A stretch of DNA of 64,000 bases from Polaromonas eurypsychrophila (lineage in GTDB: Bacteria; Pseudomonadota; Gammaproteobacteria; Burkholderiales; Burkholderiaceae_C), in contig NZ_BMIG01000012.1 in the NCBI RefSeq assembly GCF_014641715.1, positions 1-64,000 of the forward strand. Reading direction: 5' to 3'. The notes under the pieces were generated by a model that saw only the letters and a list, made by a program, of their open reading frames with translations, made no database searches and was not told the DNA's origin. Position 1 is the stretch's first letter; each line of letters begins with the position of its first letter. The translations under genes and the position numbers were made by a program. Of the stretch, positions 1 through 8,182 are shown in pieces.

Positions 1-140
1 CCGATCCGCGAACCGTGCACAGCCGAAATGGCGGGGGTGGAAATTGGGTTTTTTTACAGCCTCGTTAGATCGCATGAAAGTCACGTTCACGCTCGTTTTG
101 ACCGCTACGGCCCTTTGGTCACTGATTTTGGCGATGGGGT

Positions 141-365
141 TTGCAGGTATCGACGGAGTTCGCTCGCAGAACGTACCCGGGGTACCCATCTGATGACCAG
201 CTCCGCTACTACATCTACATCCCGGCAGGTGTCCTCGCTCTGGTGGGAATCACGTGGGCGCTTTCTGTCCGCTTCCGTCTCGTGAAAGCGTTGCTGGCCT
301 TGGTAGCGGTTGCGGCCCTACTGTCTCTACCGTCCTACCTGTACTACTACACGGGCGGCGTGTGA
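141..365 (+). CDS. Small membrane protein, possibly 5'-frameshifted
   Basis: The 74-residue reading frame from a TTG start has two hydrophobic segments (about residues 27-41 and 46-70), so an inner-membrane location is likely. I do not recognise a family. An ATG at 74 opens a different frame (74-193, 39 residues) that looks like a signal or membrane segment (MKVTFTLVLTATALWSLI) and runs out just as this frame becomes sensible. Joining the two frames around the CCCGGGG run at 164-171 would give one coherent protein, so the real gene may be 74-365 with a one-base frameshift or a sequencing error. The stop codon overlaps the next short reading frame. Confidence 0.45.
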   Translation: MQVSTEFARRTYPGYPSDDQLRYYIYIPAGVLALVGITWALSVRFRLVKALLALVAVAALLSLPSYLYYYTGGV

Positions 366-454
366 TGCAATCTAACTGGTCGGCCCACACGGACACACAG
401 CAGCAGGTTGCCGCTGCGCGGCAGTTGCTGCGTTCCGGTGGCCTTCAACGTTAA
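365..454 (+). CDS. Possible 29-residue peptide between small membrane genes
   Basis: An ATG overlaps the stop codon of the upstream gene (TGATG) and opens a 29-codon frame, MQSNWSAHTDTQQQ and onward, ending just before the next gene. The only support is the coupled arrangement and the lack of any other use for this DNA. No family or domain is recognised, and it could be spacer. Confidence 0.2.
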   Translation: MQSNWSAHTDTQQQVAAARQLLRSGGLQR

Positions 455-733
455 GTGGCACCTATGACCGCGCGCGAAACGTCAGGATTCGCACTGCTCG
501 GTGCAGCAGCTGTTGCTGCGCCAATGGCTTACTTCCTGGGTCAGCCCTGGGGCTGGCTTGCCTTGTGCCTCGTTATCCTGGGACTGCCTCTTTACCTCAC
601 GGCACGTCTTTCAAGAAAGTGGGGGAAAGATACGAACCCAAAGCCAGACGTGGGTGGTGAACTGATGGGTTTCCCTGGGCACCGAGTGTTTCGGAACAGC
701 GGTCGGTCCGGAGGCGATGCAGACGATGAATGA
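455..733 (+). CDS. Small two-TM membrane protein, unknown
   Basis: A 92-residue frame (GTG at 455, or ATG at 464) with two hydrophobic segments, about residues 12-27 and 31-51, followed by a polar tail rich in Gly, Asp and Arg. It follows the two small frames upstream without a real gap, so all three may form one short operon. The function cannot be assigned. The strongly hydrophobic, well-bounded helices make it more likely real than a chance frame. Confidence 0.5.
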   Translation: MAPMTARETSGFALLGAAAVAAPMAYFLGQPWGWLALCLVILGLPLYLTARLSRKWGKDTNPKPDVGGELMGFPGHRVFRNSGRSGGDADDE

Positions 734-860
734 CAAGAAGCAGGTGACGGCGCCACTTAGCAGTTGTTCCACACGGGCGCACAAGTGATTCCATGCACGT
801 TGCGAACTCCCCTTATGTGCGTCGGTCGACGCCGACGTTGATGCATAAAAAATTCTCCCA

Positions 861-1274
861 ATGCCTCATCCACCCTTGTCGAAACACATTCAGCTTCTTG
901 TCCTGGTTTTCTTTGTAGCCAACCTCACGCACTTTGTGCATAACGCCGAGTACATCGCCTACTACCCGGGCCTGCCGCACTGGCTCACCCGGGAGCAGAT
1001 TTACCTGGCCTGGGTCGCCGGCGCCAGTGTTGGGCTTTCAGGCTTGCTTGTGTACCGAACGAAGTTGAGAGTCCTGGGCTTGACGCTGGTTACGGCCTAT
1101 GGCGCACTTGGCATCGACGGATTGGCTCACTACACCTTGGCCCTGTGCTCAGATCACACCCTGGCAACCAATTTGACCATCTGGTTTGAAGTCCTGGCCG
1201 GCTTGTCTCTGTTGCTTGCGTCAGCAGCCTTGATTGGCCGACATATCTCAATGCGGGTCACAGCGAAAAGCTGA
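861..1274 (+). CDS. Four-TM integral membrane protein, unknown
   Basis: The 137-residue protein starts at ATG 861 and contains about four transmembrane segments (roughly residues 9-27, 45-61, 68-86, 106-126). Conserved-looking polar residues within the membrane part (HFVHNAEYIAYYPG near the N-terminus and GIDGLAHY in the middle) suggest a small membrane enzyme or carrier, but I recognise no family. It stands alone, convergent with crcB. Confidence 0.6.
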   Translation: MPHPPLSKHIQLLVLVFFVANLTHFVHNAEYIAYYPGLPHWLTREQIYLAWVAGASVGLSGLLVYRTKLRVLGLTLVTAYGALGIDGLAHYTLALCSDHTLATNLTIWFEVLAGLSLLLASAALIGRHISMRVTAKS

Positions 1275-1402
1275 CCCGCAATCCATCCATCGAGAGGGGC
1301 ATCCAGAGGCCGTCGCCCTTGAACGCTGTGATGTCAAACATCAGGCCTCACGAGAATGACTGCTTGTCGATAAGGTGGAATTCGATTGAGAGCCATTCTT
1401 AA

Positions 1403-1452
1403 GAAAAATCGGCCTCCGGCCCATATCTAATGTGCGCGAGCAGCTATCAAAA
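1403..1452 (+). repeat. Short dispersed repeat, family 1 (copy in crcB 3' end)
   Basis: About 50 bp matching the pattern AAATCGGCCT..AGCCCAT ... GCAGCTATCAA. Other copies lie at 15585-15632 and, inverted, at 16215-16271, with a diverged copy inside aroA. Here the repeat crosses the crcB stop codon and supplies its last residues (LIAARAH). Confidence 0.6.
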
Positions 1453-1813
1453 ACAGAGCGCTCTTGATGCCGGCCACAGTCAGCAGCAGCGAGCCGAGCA
1501 GGTGCAGCGCGGCGGTGCCGAAGGCAGCGGCGTAGCGCTCATGCTGCAGCATGGCGACAACCTCGGCTGAAAAGGTCGAGAAGGTTGTTAGCGCGCCCAG
1601 AAAGCCGGTGACCAGCAGCAAACGCCAGACCGGGTCCAGCTGCGGCAGGTGCTGAAAGGTGGCCACACACATGCCAACGAGGTAGCCGCCCAGCAGGTTG
1701 GCGGCGACGGTTCCCCAGGGAATCAGCCCGCCGGGATTGAGCCACAGACCCAACCCCCAACGCGCGAGGGCGCCCACGCAGGCTCCGACGCAGATGGCAA
1801 GAACAGCAAGCAT
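1427..1813 (-). CDS. crcB: Fluoride efflux channel CrcB
   Basis: CrcB/Fluc proteins are small dual-topology membrane channels that export fluoride. The start was set at ATG 1813 (MLAVLAICVG), giving 128 residues, the usual length; an upstream extension would run into mnhG. Family signatures visible are GALARWGLG near the N-terminus, GTVAANLLGGYLVG, and GFLGALTTFSTFS, which carries the pore Phe/Thr/Ser residues. It lies 16 bp behind mnhG and is probably co-transcribed with the antiporter operon. The final residues are encoded by a dispersed repeat, so the C-terminus is probably not ancestral. No fluoride riboswitch was seen. Confidence 0.9.
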   Translation of the reverse strand: MLAVLAICVGACVGALARWGLGLWLNPGGLIPWGTVAANLLGGYLVGMCVATFQHLPQLDPVWRLLLVTGFLGALTTFSTFSAEVVAMLQHERYAAAFGTAALHLLGSLLLTVAGIKSALFLIAARAH

Positions 1814-1829
1814 GTTGCGGGCCTTTCGG

Positions 1830-2222
1830 TTAGCGGTCGCGTGGCCCGGTCGGCTGGCCGACAGCAAGCGGTTGGGATTCGGCCGAAGGCGCGGCCGGCG
1901 GTACATCGCCGCCTTTTTGTCGCTCGCGAAACAGCGCTGCACGCATCAGAAAAATCGTCGTGATGGGCGCGGTCAGGGCGACAAACAGCGTGATCAGCGC
2001 GGCGTGCAGGAACAGCTTGTGGCCTTGTACCGAAAAATAGATGATGGTGGCGATGGTGATACACCACACGCCGGCCGTCGCGCCCAGGGTAGGCGCATGG
2101 ATGCGGTGGAAAAAGGTTGGAAGGCGCACCAGCCCGAACGAGCCGATGGCCGCAAAGGCTGCGCCCAGCACCGCAAATACCGCGGTGACGATCTCGGCCC
2201 AGAGCGGCAGCGTGGTACTCAT
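1830..2222 (-). CDS. mnhG: Mrp-type Na+/H+ antiporter subunit G
   Basis: This small membrane subunit of the multi-subunit monovalent cation/proton antiporter has 130 residues and three hydrophobic segments (about 8-28, 48-63, 71-92). The sequence GSFGLVRLPTFFHRIHAPTL is typical of the MnhG/PhaG family. The C-terminal 30 residues are polar and Pro-rich and extend past the family core. Its start overlaps the stop of mnhF by ATGA, so translation is coupled. Confidence 0.9.
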   Translation of the reverse strand: MSTTLPLWAEIVTAVFAVLGAAFAAIGSFGLVRLPTFFHRIHAPTLGATAGVWCITIATIIYFSVQGHKLFLHAALITLFVALTAPITTIFLMRAALFRERQKGGDVPPAAPSAESQPLAVGQPTGPRDR

Positions 2223-2497
2223 TCGATCACCTCGCCGCGCAGCAGAAACTTGGCCATCACGGTAGAGCCGATAAAACCGAACAGTGCGATCAGCATGGCC
2301 GCTTCAAAGTACACATTGCCGGCGTAAACAATGCCCAGCACCAGCATCATCAGCATGCCGTTGATGTAAAGGCAGTCGAGCGCAGTCACGCGATCCTGCG
2401 CGGTCGGGCCGATCAGCAGCCTGGCCACGGCGCAAAGCATGGCCACGGCCAGCAGGAACAAGGCCAGCTTGAGACCCCAGAAAAGAAAGTCGCTCAT
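2219..2497 (-). CDS. mnhF: Mrp-type Na+/H+ antiporter subunit F
   Basis: A 92-residue protein with three transmembrane helices. The family signature is seen in RLLIGPTAQDRVTALDCLYING, where GP.A.DR..ALD is diagnostic. It is an essential small subunit of the Mrp/Mnh/Pha antiporter. It overlaps mnhE upstream and mnhG downstream by 4 bp each. Confidence 0.92.
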   Translation of the reverse strand: MSDFLFWGLKLALFLLAVAMLCAVARLLIGPTAQDRVTALDCLYINGMLMMLVLGIVYAGNVYFEAAMLIALFGFIGSTVMAKFLLRGEVIE

Positions 2498-2988
2498 GAT
2501 TCGAAAATCTCCATCAATGGGGCTTCGTAACGCATCTGGATCATGGTGATGAAAGCCGCCTCGTCTTGCATGTCGAACACGTGCAGCAGCAGCCGCGACC
2601 GGTCGAACGACAACTCACCCCAGGCGGTGCCGGGCGTCAGGCAGCAGATCATGGCCAGCATCGCAAGAGCATTCGGATCGCGCACCTTCAGGGGAATTTC
2701 AACAAAACTGCTCTTGATATGTGCGGTGCGCCGGCTCAGCAGCAATTTTGCGACGGTCAGGGCCGAGCGCAGCATATCGGCCAGTGCTTGCGCGGCAAGG
2801 CGCAGCGCGATGCCGGGCTTGCGCATGCGCACGGTGGCGGGCCGCAGGCTTCGGGTCAACAGCGGGACCACCACCGCAAGAATGGCCGCCATCAGCAAAG
2901 TGGCGGCATCCAGCGTCTGGTTCAGCAGCAGCCAGACGACGAAAAGCGCCAGCGACAGCGTCGGCGACGGCAACCAGCGCCGCATCAT
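2494..2988 (-). CDS. mnhE: Mrp-type Na+/H+ antiporter subunit E
   Basis: A 164-residue membrane protein with an N-terminal hydrophobic pair (about residues 12-46) and a cytoplasmic C-terminal part. The motif CCLTPGTAWGELS matches the conserved TPGT segment of MnhE/PhaE. It overlaps mnhD and mnhF by 4 bp each (ATGA), consistent with tightly coupled synthesis of the antiporter subunits. Confidence 0.9.
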   Translation of the reverse strand: MMRRWLPSPTLSLALFVVWLLLNQTLDAATLLMAAILAVVVPLLTRSLRPATVRMRKPGIALRLAAQALADMLRSALTVAKLLLSRRTAHIKSSFVEIPLKVRDPNALAMLAMICCLTPGTAWGELSFDRSRLLLHVFDMQDEAAFITMIQMRYEAPLMEIFES

Positions 2989-4682
2989 GGCGACACCTTG
3001 CGCACGGGCGGGTTGGGCACCTGTTGCGCACCCATCACCGCATTGCGGTAGGCATGAGGCTGGTACAGACCCCGTGCGGTGTCGCTGGCGTGGTGCATGA
3101 CCGGGCCAGCTTCAATGCTCAGGGCAACACTGGCCGCCAGCAGTGCCGCGACCGGCAACACCTCCATTGCGCGCAAGGCCGGCATGCTGCTCATGGGCTG
3201 CGTCCAGAAGTAACGAATACCGGCCCGGCTCAGCGCCACCAGGGTCAAAAAGCCGGACAGCAGCAGCAGTGCCAGAAAGCTCCAGTTCGCCGGCGAAATC
3301 ACGGGCGCGTCCAGCAGCGCCGACAGCATCGCGAACTTGCCAATAAAGCCCGGCAGCGGTGGCAAGCCGGCCAGCAGCAGGGTGCAGGCCACAAAGCCCA
3401 GTCCGAGGAAGGCAATGCCCGCCGGGATCGCGCGGCCGTACAAGGCCTGTTGCTCGTCGTCCAGGTTCACGTTGTCCATGGCGGTCAGGTCCTCCGACAG
3501 GAAGGGAGCGTTGCCCGCGTTCTCGTGTGGGGCGATGCTGGCACCCGCATTGCGCCAGCGCTCGATCATGTCGATCAGGAGGAAGAAGGCGCTCGCCGCC
3601 AGCGTCGAGCTGAGCAGGTAATACAGTGCGCCGGCCCAGACCGCCGGCTGGCCCAGACCGATGGCGGTGAGCAGCGTCCCGGCCGAGATCAGCACGGCAT
3701 ACCCGGCCAGGTGGGACATTCGTTGCGTGCCGGTGATGCCCAGCGCGCTGACAAACAACGTGGACAGGCCGATGGCCAGCAGAACCTCCTGGCCAAACTG
3801 CGCCGACTCGCCGGTGTCTGGCGCGAACAGCACCGTCCACAAGCGCAGCAAGGTGTAGATACCCAGCTTGGTCAGCAGCGCAAACACCGCGCTGACGGGC
3901 GCGACCGCCGCGCTGTACGCGGGCACCAGCCAGAAGTTGAGTGGCCAGGCGCCAGCTTTGGCAAAAAATGCGGTCGCAAGAATCGCTGCGGCCGCATGCA
4001 CCAGGCCGCGGTCGGCTGGTTCGAGACGGGAAATGCGCAAACCCAGGTCGGCCATGTTGAGTGTGCCGGTCACGCCGTAAAGCAGCGCCGCACCGACCAG
4101 GAACAGCGAGGAGGCAGCGAGGTTGATGGCGATGTAGTGCAGGCCGGCGCTGACTCGCAGGCGTCCCGAGCCATGCAGCAGCAAGCCATAGGAGGCGGCC
4201 AGCATCACCTCGAAAAAGACAAACAGGTTGAACAGATCGCCGGTCAGGAAGGCGCCGTTGAGACCCATGAGCTGCAACTGGAGCAGCGGGTGGAAATGCA
4301 CACCCGCGCGGTCCCAGCGCGAGGTCGAATAAATCGAGACGGCGAAGGCGATGACGCCGGTCAAGGCCACCATCATCGTGGACAGCCGGTCGGCCACCAG
4401 CACAATGCCGAAGGGCGCACGCCAGTTGCCAGGCAGGTAAACCCCGATGGAGCCGGGACCGGTGCCTGTATCCACCGCATTGACCCAGTGCAGCAGTGCC
4501 AGCGCAGCCAGCAGGCCGATCAGGCCGGACACCACGGTCAGTGCTGCCTTGGTGCGGCGCCGGTGCTCGCCCAGCATGAGCATCAGTGCGGCGGTCAACA
4601 TGGGGACAAGAATGGGCACCGCCACCAGGTGCGGCATGGTGGCTTCAAGCAAGGTGTCCAGCCAGCGCAGGAGTTCGTTCAT
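2985..4682 (-). CDS. mnhD: Mrp-type Na+/H+ antiporter subunit D
   Basis: A 565-residue polytopic protein of the proton-pumping NADH dehydrogenase NuoM/NuoN family, one of the two large ion-translocating subunits of the Mrp antiporter. The segment FFEVMLAASYGLLLHG carries the membrane glutamate, and KAGAWPLNFWLVPAYSAA carries the conserved Lys and the broken-helix region. A polar insertion with many Asp/Glu residues lies around residues 385-420. It overlaps mnhC and mnhE by 4 bp each. Confidence 0.93.
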   Translation of the reverse strand: MNELLRWLDTLLEATMPHLVAVPILVPMLTAALMLMLGEHRRRTKAALTVVSGLIGLLAALALLHWVNAVDTGTGPGSIGVYLPGNWRAPFGIVLVADRLSTMMVALTGVIAFAVSIYSTSRWDRAGVHFHPLLQLQLMGLNGAFLTGDLFNLFVFFEVMLAASYGLLLHGSGRLRVSAGLHYIAINLAASSLFLVGAALLYGVTGTLNMADLGLRISRLEPADRGLVHAAAAILATAFFAKAGAWPLNFWLVPAYSAAVAPVSAVFALLTKLGIYTLLRLWTVLFAPDTGESAQFGQEVLLAIGLSTLFVSALGITGTQRMSHLAGYAVLISAGTLLTAIGLGQPAVWAGALYYLLSSTLAASAFFLLIDMIERWRNAGASIAPHENAGNAPFLSEDLTAMDNVNLDDEQQALYGRAIPAGIAFLGLGFVACTLLLAGLPPLPGFIGKFAMLSALLDAPVISPANWSFLALLLLSGFLTLVALSRAGIRYFWTQPMSSMPALRAMEVLPVAALLAASVALSIEAGPVMHHASDTARGLYQPHAYRNAVMGAQQVPNPPVRKVSP

Positions 4683-5059
4683 TCCGGCACTCCCTTCACA
4701 TGCACGCTGGTGTCATCTACCGCGTCGTCTGTGCCGTCCACATGGTCGGTGCCGGCCAGGCCGCGCGAGGCCAGCATCACCACCAGGAACAGGGCCGTCA
4801 TCGCAAAACCGATGACGATGGCTGTCAGTGCCAGCGCCTGCGGCATGGGATCGGCTGTATTGGCCAGCGTGGCCGTGATGCCGGTCACCAGCACCGGCTC
4901 GCTGTCCACCTTGAGGCGGCCCATGCTGAAAATAAAGAGATTGACCGCATAGGAGAGCAGCGTCAGACCCATGATGACCTGGAAGGTGCGCGGGCGCAGC
5001 AGCAGGTACACCCCGGAACTGGTGAGTACGCCGATGCCGAGGGCGAGGACAATTTCCAT
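4679..5059 (-). CDS. mnhC: Mrp-type Na+/H+ antiporter subunit C
   Basis: A NuoK-like small subunit with three transmembrane helices. The start was placed at ATG 5059 (MEIVLALGIGVLTSSGVYLL), which gives the usual length of 126 residues and overlaps the mnhA stop; the same frame is open further upstream but there it lies within mnhA. Family signatures: GLTLLSYAVNLFIFSMG, and DPMPQALALTAIVIGFAMTA with the conserved DPLPQALVLTAIVI-type motif. Confidence 0.92.
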   Translation of the reverse strand: MEIVLALGIGVLTSSGVYLLLRPRTFQVIMGLTLLSYAVNLFIFSMGRLKVDSEPVLVTGITATLANTADPMPQALALTAIVIGFAMTALFLVVMLASRGLAGTDHVDGTDDAVDDTSVHVKGVPE

Positions 5060-8000
5060 CAGGTCTTCTCCGCCGGATCGGCATTGTCTTCTCCGGTGAC
5101 AGCGCGGATCCGGCTTTGCCGGTCCGCAGGTGTCGCCCCCTGCAGGGGGGAGGCGGCTACACGCAGTGAGTCCGCAAAGGGGGGGAGCCTTTTTTCTTCT
5201 TGTTCTTCGGCCCAGCGATGGCTGCGCACCGACTGGTGTGACAGTGCCGTCAGGATCAGCATGGTGGCGCCCAGCACGATGGAAAACACGCCCATGTCGA
5301 AAAACAGCGCGCTGGGAATATGGATGCTGCCGAGCAGAGGCAGATACAGGTGGGCCGTGTGGGTGGTCATGAAGGGATAACCCAGCAGCACCGCGCCACC
5401 GCCGGTGGCCAGAGCCAGCAGCAGGCCAATGGCGATCCATCGGCGCGGGTAGATGCGCAGGTGCTCTTCCACCCACTCGGTGCCCGAGACAATGAATTGC
5501 AGCAGCAGCGCCACCGACATCACCAGGCCGGCGACAAAGCCGCCGCCCGGCGCATTGTGGCCGCGCAGAAAGAAGTAGACCGACACCAGCACAGCAACCG
5601 GAAGCAGCAGGCGCACCAGCACGGCCGGCACCATCAGGTAGCCAACTGCGGTGTCTACTGCGCGACGCGGGTTGAGCAGGTCGCTGCTGCCGTCGTCGGC
5701 CTGCGCACGTTGCTGCGCCGGCAGGGCCATGGACTCCAGCGCAGGCCGGAAGCGGCGCAGCAGCGCATACACCGTGAGCGCGACCACGCCGAGCACGGTG
5801 ATTTCGCCGAAGGTGTCAAAACCGCGGAAGTCCACCAGCATCACGTTGACCACATTGGTACCACCGCCTTCGGTGAGCGCGCGATCAAGAAAGAACGGGG
5901 AAATGCTTTCCGGAAAACGCCGCGTCATCACTGTCCAGGACAGAGCTGCCATGCCGACGCCAGCGAAAACGGCGACGGCCAGGTCGCGCCCGCGCCGGCC
6001 CCACAAATTCAGGCGTGCCTGCATGGGCTGGATGGTGACCTTGCGCATCGGCAGCCAGCGCAGGCCCAGCAGCAGCAGCACGGTGGTGACGGCTTCGACC
6101 ACCAACTGGGTCAGTGCCAGGTCGGGTGCGGAAAACCAGATGTAGGTGATGCAGCACACCAGGCCGGCGCCCGATGCCAGCATCAGGGAGGCGAGGCGGT
6201 GAAACTTGGCCTGCCATGCCGCAGCGACGGCGCAGACCGCCCCAATGATCCAGGTCATGGCAAACATCGGGGAAAAGGCCAACAACTCGCGCTGGCCGCG
6301 TTCCGCAGGCGTGAGCCACAGCGACGCGGCGGCGCCGGCCAGGGCGATCGCCAGCAATAGCAGCAATTGGGTTTGCAGGCGTCGGGTGCCCAGCAGGTAG
6401 CGGCTGCGCCGGCCGATTTCGCTCAGCCGCGCCAGCAGGTTTTCGAAAATGCGCTGGCCGTCAAATCGGTGCAGCAGCGGCGTGTGCGCCAGGTGGCCGT
6501 GCGCGCGGCCGCGGCGCTGCAGCAGATACAGCACGGCACCACCGGCCATCGCGACAAAACTCATGACCAGCGGCAGGTTGAAGCCATGCCAGACGGCCAG
6601 GCTGTAAACCGGGAGCGTGCCGCCCACCACTGGCCGGGCTGCCTCGGCCAGCAGCGGGCCCACCGACCAGTGCGGTGCAACACCGACCACCAGGCAGACC
6701 AGCACCAGCAACTCGACCGGCACGCGCATCCAGTGCGGTGGTTCGTGCGGTGTGCGCGGCACCTGGCCGCCGCAGGGGGGACCGAAAAAAACATCAAACA
6801 CAAAACGCGCCGAATAGGCCACGCTGAACATTCCGGCCAGCGTGGCGATGACGGGCAGCCCCCAGTTGATCCACAGGGTGGACTGGATGTAGACGGTTTC
6901 CGCAAAAAACATTTCCTTGGACAAAAAGCCATTGAGCAGCGGCACGCCCGCCATCGAGGCGCTGGCGATGATGGCCAGCGTGCCGGTGATGGGCATGAGG
7001 CGCATCAAGCCGCTGAGCTTGCGGATGTCGCGCGTGCCGGTTTCATGGTCGATGATGCCAGCCGCCATGAACAGCGAGGCCTTGAAGGTCGCGTGGTTCA
7101 TGATGTGGAAGACGGCGGCCACGGCGGCCAGCGGGCTGTTCAGCCCGAGCAGCAAGGTGATGAGCCCGAGGTGTGAAATCGTCGAATACGCCAGCAGCGC
7201 CTTCAGGTCGCGTTGGAACATGGCGATGAAGCCACCCAGCAGCATGGTGATGGCGCCGGCGCCGCCAACCAGCCAGAACCATTGCTCGGTGCCCGAGAGC
7301 ACTGGCCACAGACGTGCCATCAAAAACACACCGAGCTTGACCATGGTGGCCGAATGCAGGTAGGCCGACACCGGTGTTGGCGCGGCCATCGCGCGCGGCA
7401 GCCAGAAATGGAAAGGAAACTGCGCGCTTTTGGTGAAGGCACCGAGCAGCACCAGCACCAGCACTGTCAGGTACAGCGGATGCGCGCGAATGGCGTCCCC
7501 CGAGGCCAGCACCAGGTCGAGGTCATAGGTGCCGGTGATGCGCCCCAGCACCAGCACGCCCGCCAGCAGGCACAGGCCACCGGCGCCTGTGACCGTCAGC
7601 GCCATGCGGGCGCCGCGCCGCGCGTCGCGCCGGTGGTGCCAATAGCCGATCAACAGGAAGGAAAACAGGCTGGTCAGCTCCCAGAACATGACCAACTGCA
7701 CCAGGTTGCCCGACAACACGACGCCTATCATGGCGCCCATGAAGGCCAGGAAGAAGGCGAAGAAGCGCGGCACCGGGTCCGACGCAGACATGTAGTAGCG
7801 CGCGTACAGCACCACCAGAGCGCCTATGCCCAGCACCAGCATGCAGAACAGCCAAGCAAAACCGTCCATGCGCAGTACGAGGTTCAGGCCCAGCTCCGGC
7901 ACCCATTCGATCTCTTCCCGTATCACATTGCCGCCAGCCAGTTGCGGGAACAGCCAGGCGGTCTGCAAGGCGCATCCGAGTGCGACCAGTCCCGCGAGTG

Positions 8001-8088
8001 TCGATTCCCGGTTGCGCGCATTGGCGGGCAGCAGCGCTGCCAGCACGCTGGCTGCAAAGGGAAGGGCAAGAAGGAGAAAAAGGGACAT
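5059..8088 (-). CDS. mnhA: Mrp-type Na+/H+ antiporter subunits A and B fused
   Basis: A 1009-residue fusion of MrpA (NuoL-like proton-conducting subunit) with MrpB, the PhaAB arrangement usual in proteobacteria. MFWELTSLFSFLLIGYWHH carries the conserved membrane Glu, KSAQFPFHFWLPRAMAAPTP the Lys/broken helix, and LHSATMVKLGVFLMARL follows. The MrpB part near the C-terminus contains GHNAPGGGFVAGLV. First gene of a six-gene antiporter operon that probably works in Na+ and pH homeostasis. The last about 30 codons (SLRVAASPLQGATPADRQ) are read through a dispersed GC-rich repeat, so this tail is probably a recent, non-functional extension. Confidence 0.93.
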   Translation of the reverse strand: MSLFLLLALPFAASVLAALLPANARNRESTLAGLVALGCALQTAWLFPQLAGGNVIREEIEWVPELGLNLVLRMDGFAWLFCMLVLGIGALVVLYARYYMSASDPVPRFFAFFLAFMGAMIGVVLSGNLVQLVMFWELTSLFSFLLIGYWHHRRDARRGARMALTVTGAGGLCLLAGVLVLGRITGTYDLDLVLASGDAIRAHPLYLTVLVLVLLGAFTKSAQFPFHFWLPRAMAAPTPVSAYLHSATMVKLGVFLMARLWPVLSGTEQWFWLVGGAGAITMLLGGFIAMFQRDLKALLAYSTISHLGLITLLLGLNSPLAAVAAVFHIMNHATFKASLFMAAGIIDHETGTRDIRKLSGLMRLMPITGTLAIIASASMAGVPLLNGFLSKEMFFAETVYIQSTLWINWGLPVIATLAGMFSVAYSARFVFDVFFGPPCGGQVPRTPHEPPHWMRVPVELLVLVCLVVGVAPHWSVGPLLAEAARPVVGGTLPVYSLAVWHGFNLPLVMSFVAMAGGAVLYLLQRRGRAHGHLAHTPLLHRFDGQRIFENLLARLSEIGRRSRYLLGTRRLQTQLLLLLAIALAGAAASLWLTPAERGQRELLAFSPMFAMTWIIGAVCAVAAAWQAKFHRLASLMLASGAGLVCCITYIWFSAPDLALTQLVVEAVTTVLLLLGLRWLPMRKVTIQPMQARLNLWGRRGRDLAVAVFAGVGMAALSWTVMTRRFPESISPFFLDRALTEGGGTNVVNVMLVDFRGFDTFGEITVLGVVALTVYALLRRFRPALESMALPAQQRAQADDGSSDLLNPRRAVDTAVGYLMVPAVLVRLLLPVAVLVSVYFFLRGHNAPGGGFVAGLVMSVALLLQFIVSGTEWVEEHLRIYPRRWIAIGLLLALATGGGAVLLGYPFMTTHTAHLYLPLLGSIHIPSALFFDMGVFSIVLGATMLILTALSHQSVRSHRWAEEQEEKRLPPFADSLRVAASPLQGATPADRQSRIRAVTGEDNADPAEKT
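5105..5189. repeat. GC-rich dispersed repeat, family 2 (inside mnhA 3' end)
   Basis: About 85 bp with the pattern CCGGCTTTGCCGG, GCCCCCTGCAGGGGGGAGGCGG, then a G-run. It resembles intergenic copies at 9553-9640 and 18988-19064 and a partial one at 17948-17985. It contains short palindromes. Unlike the others it is translated, as the MnhA C-terminus. Confidence 0.6.
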
Positions 8089-8182
8089 CGCCTCTGATTC
8101 TATAGAGCGCTCCCCGATGTCAGGCGTCCTGAGCCGCAGCGCACCCCAAAGGACTTGCCGCTGCGGCCGGTCCGTTCCGAGC

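Noticed and set aside
2721-4952. 743-residue open frame on the plus strand
   Set aside because: It is antisense to mnhE/mnhD/mnhC, Gln/Arg/His-rich low-complexity, an effect of high GC; the minus-strand genes have clear families.
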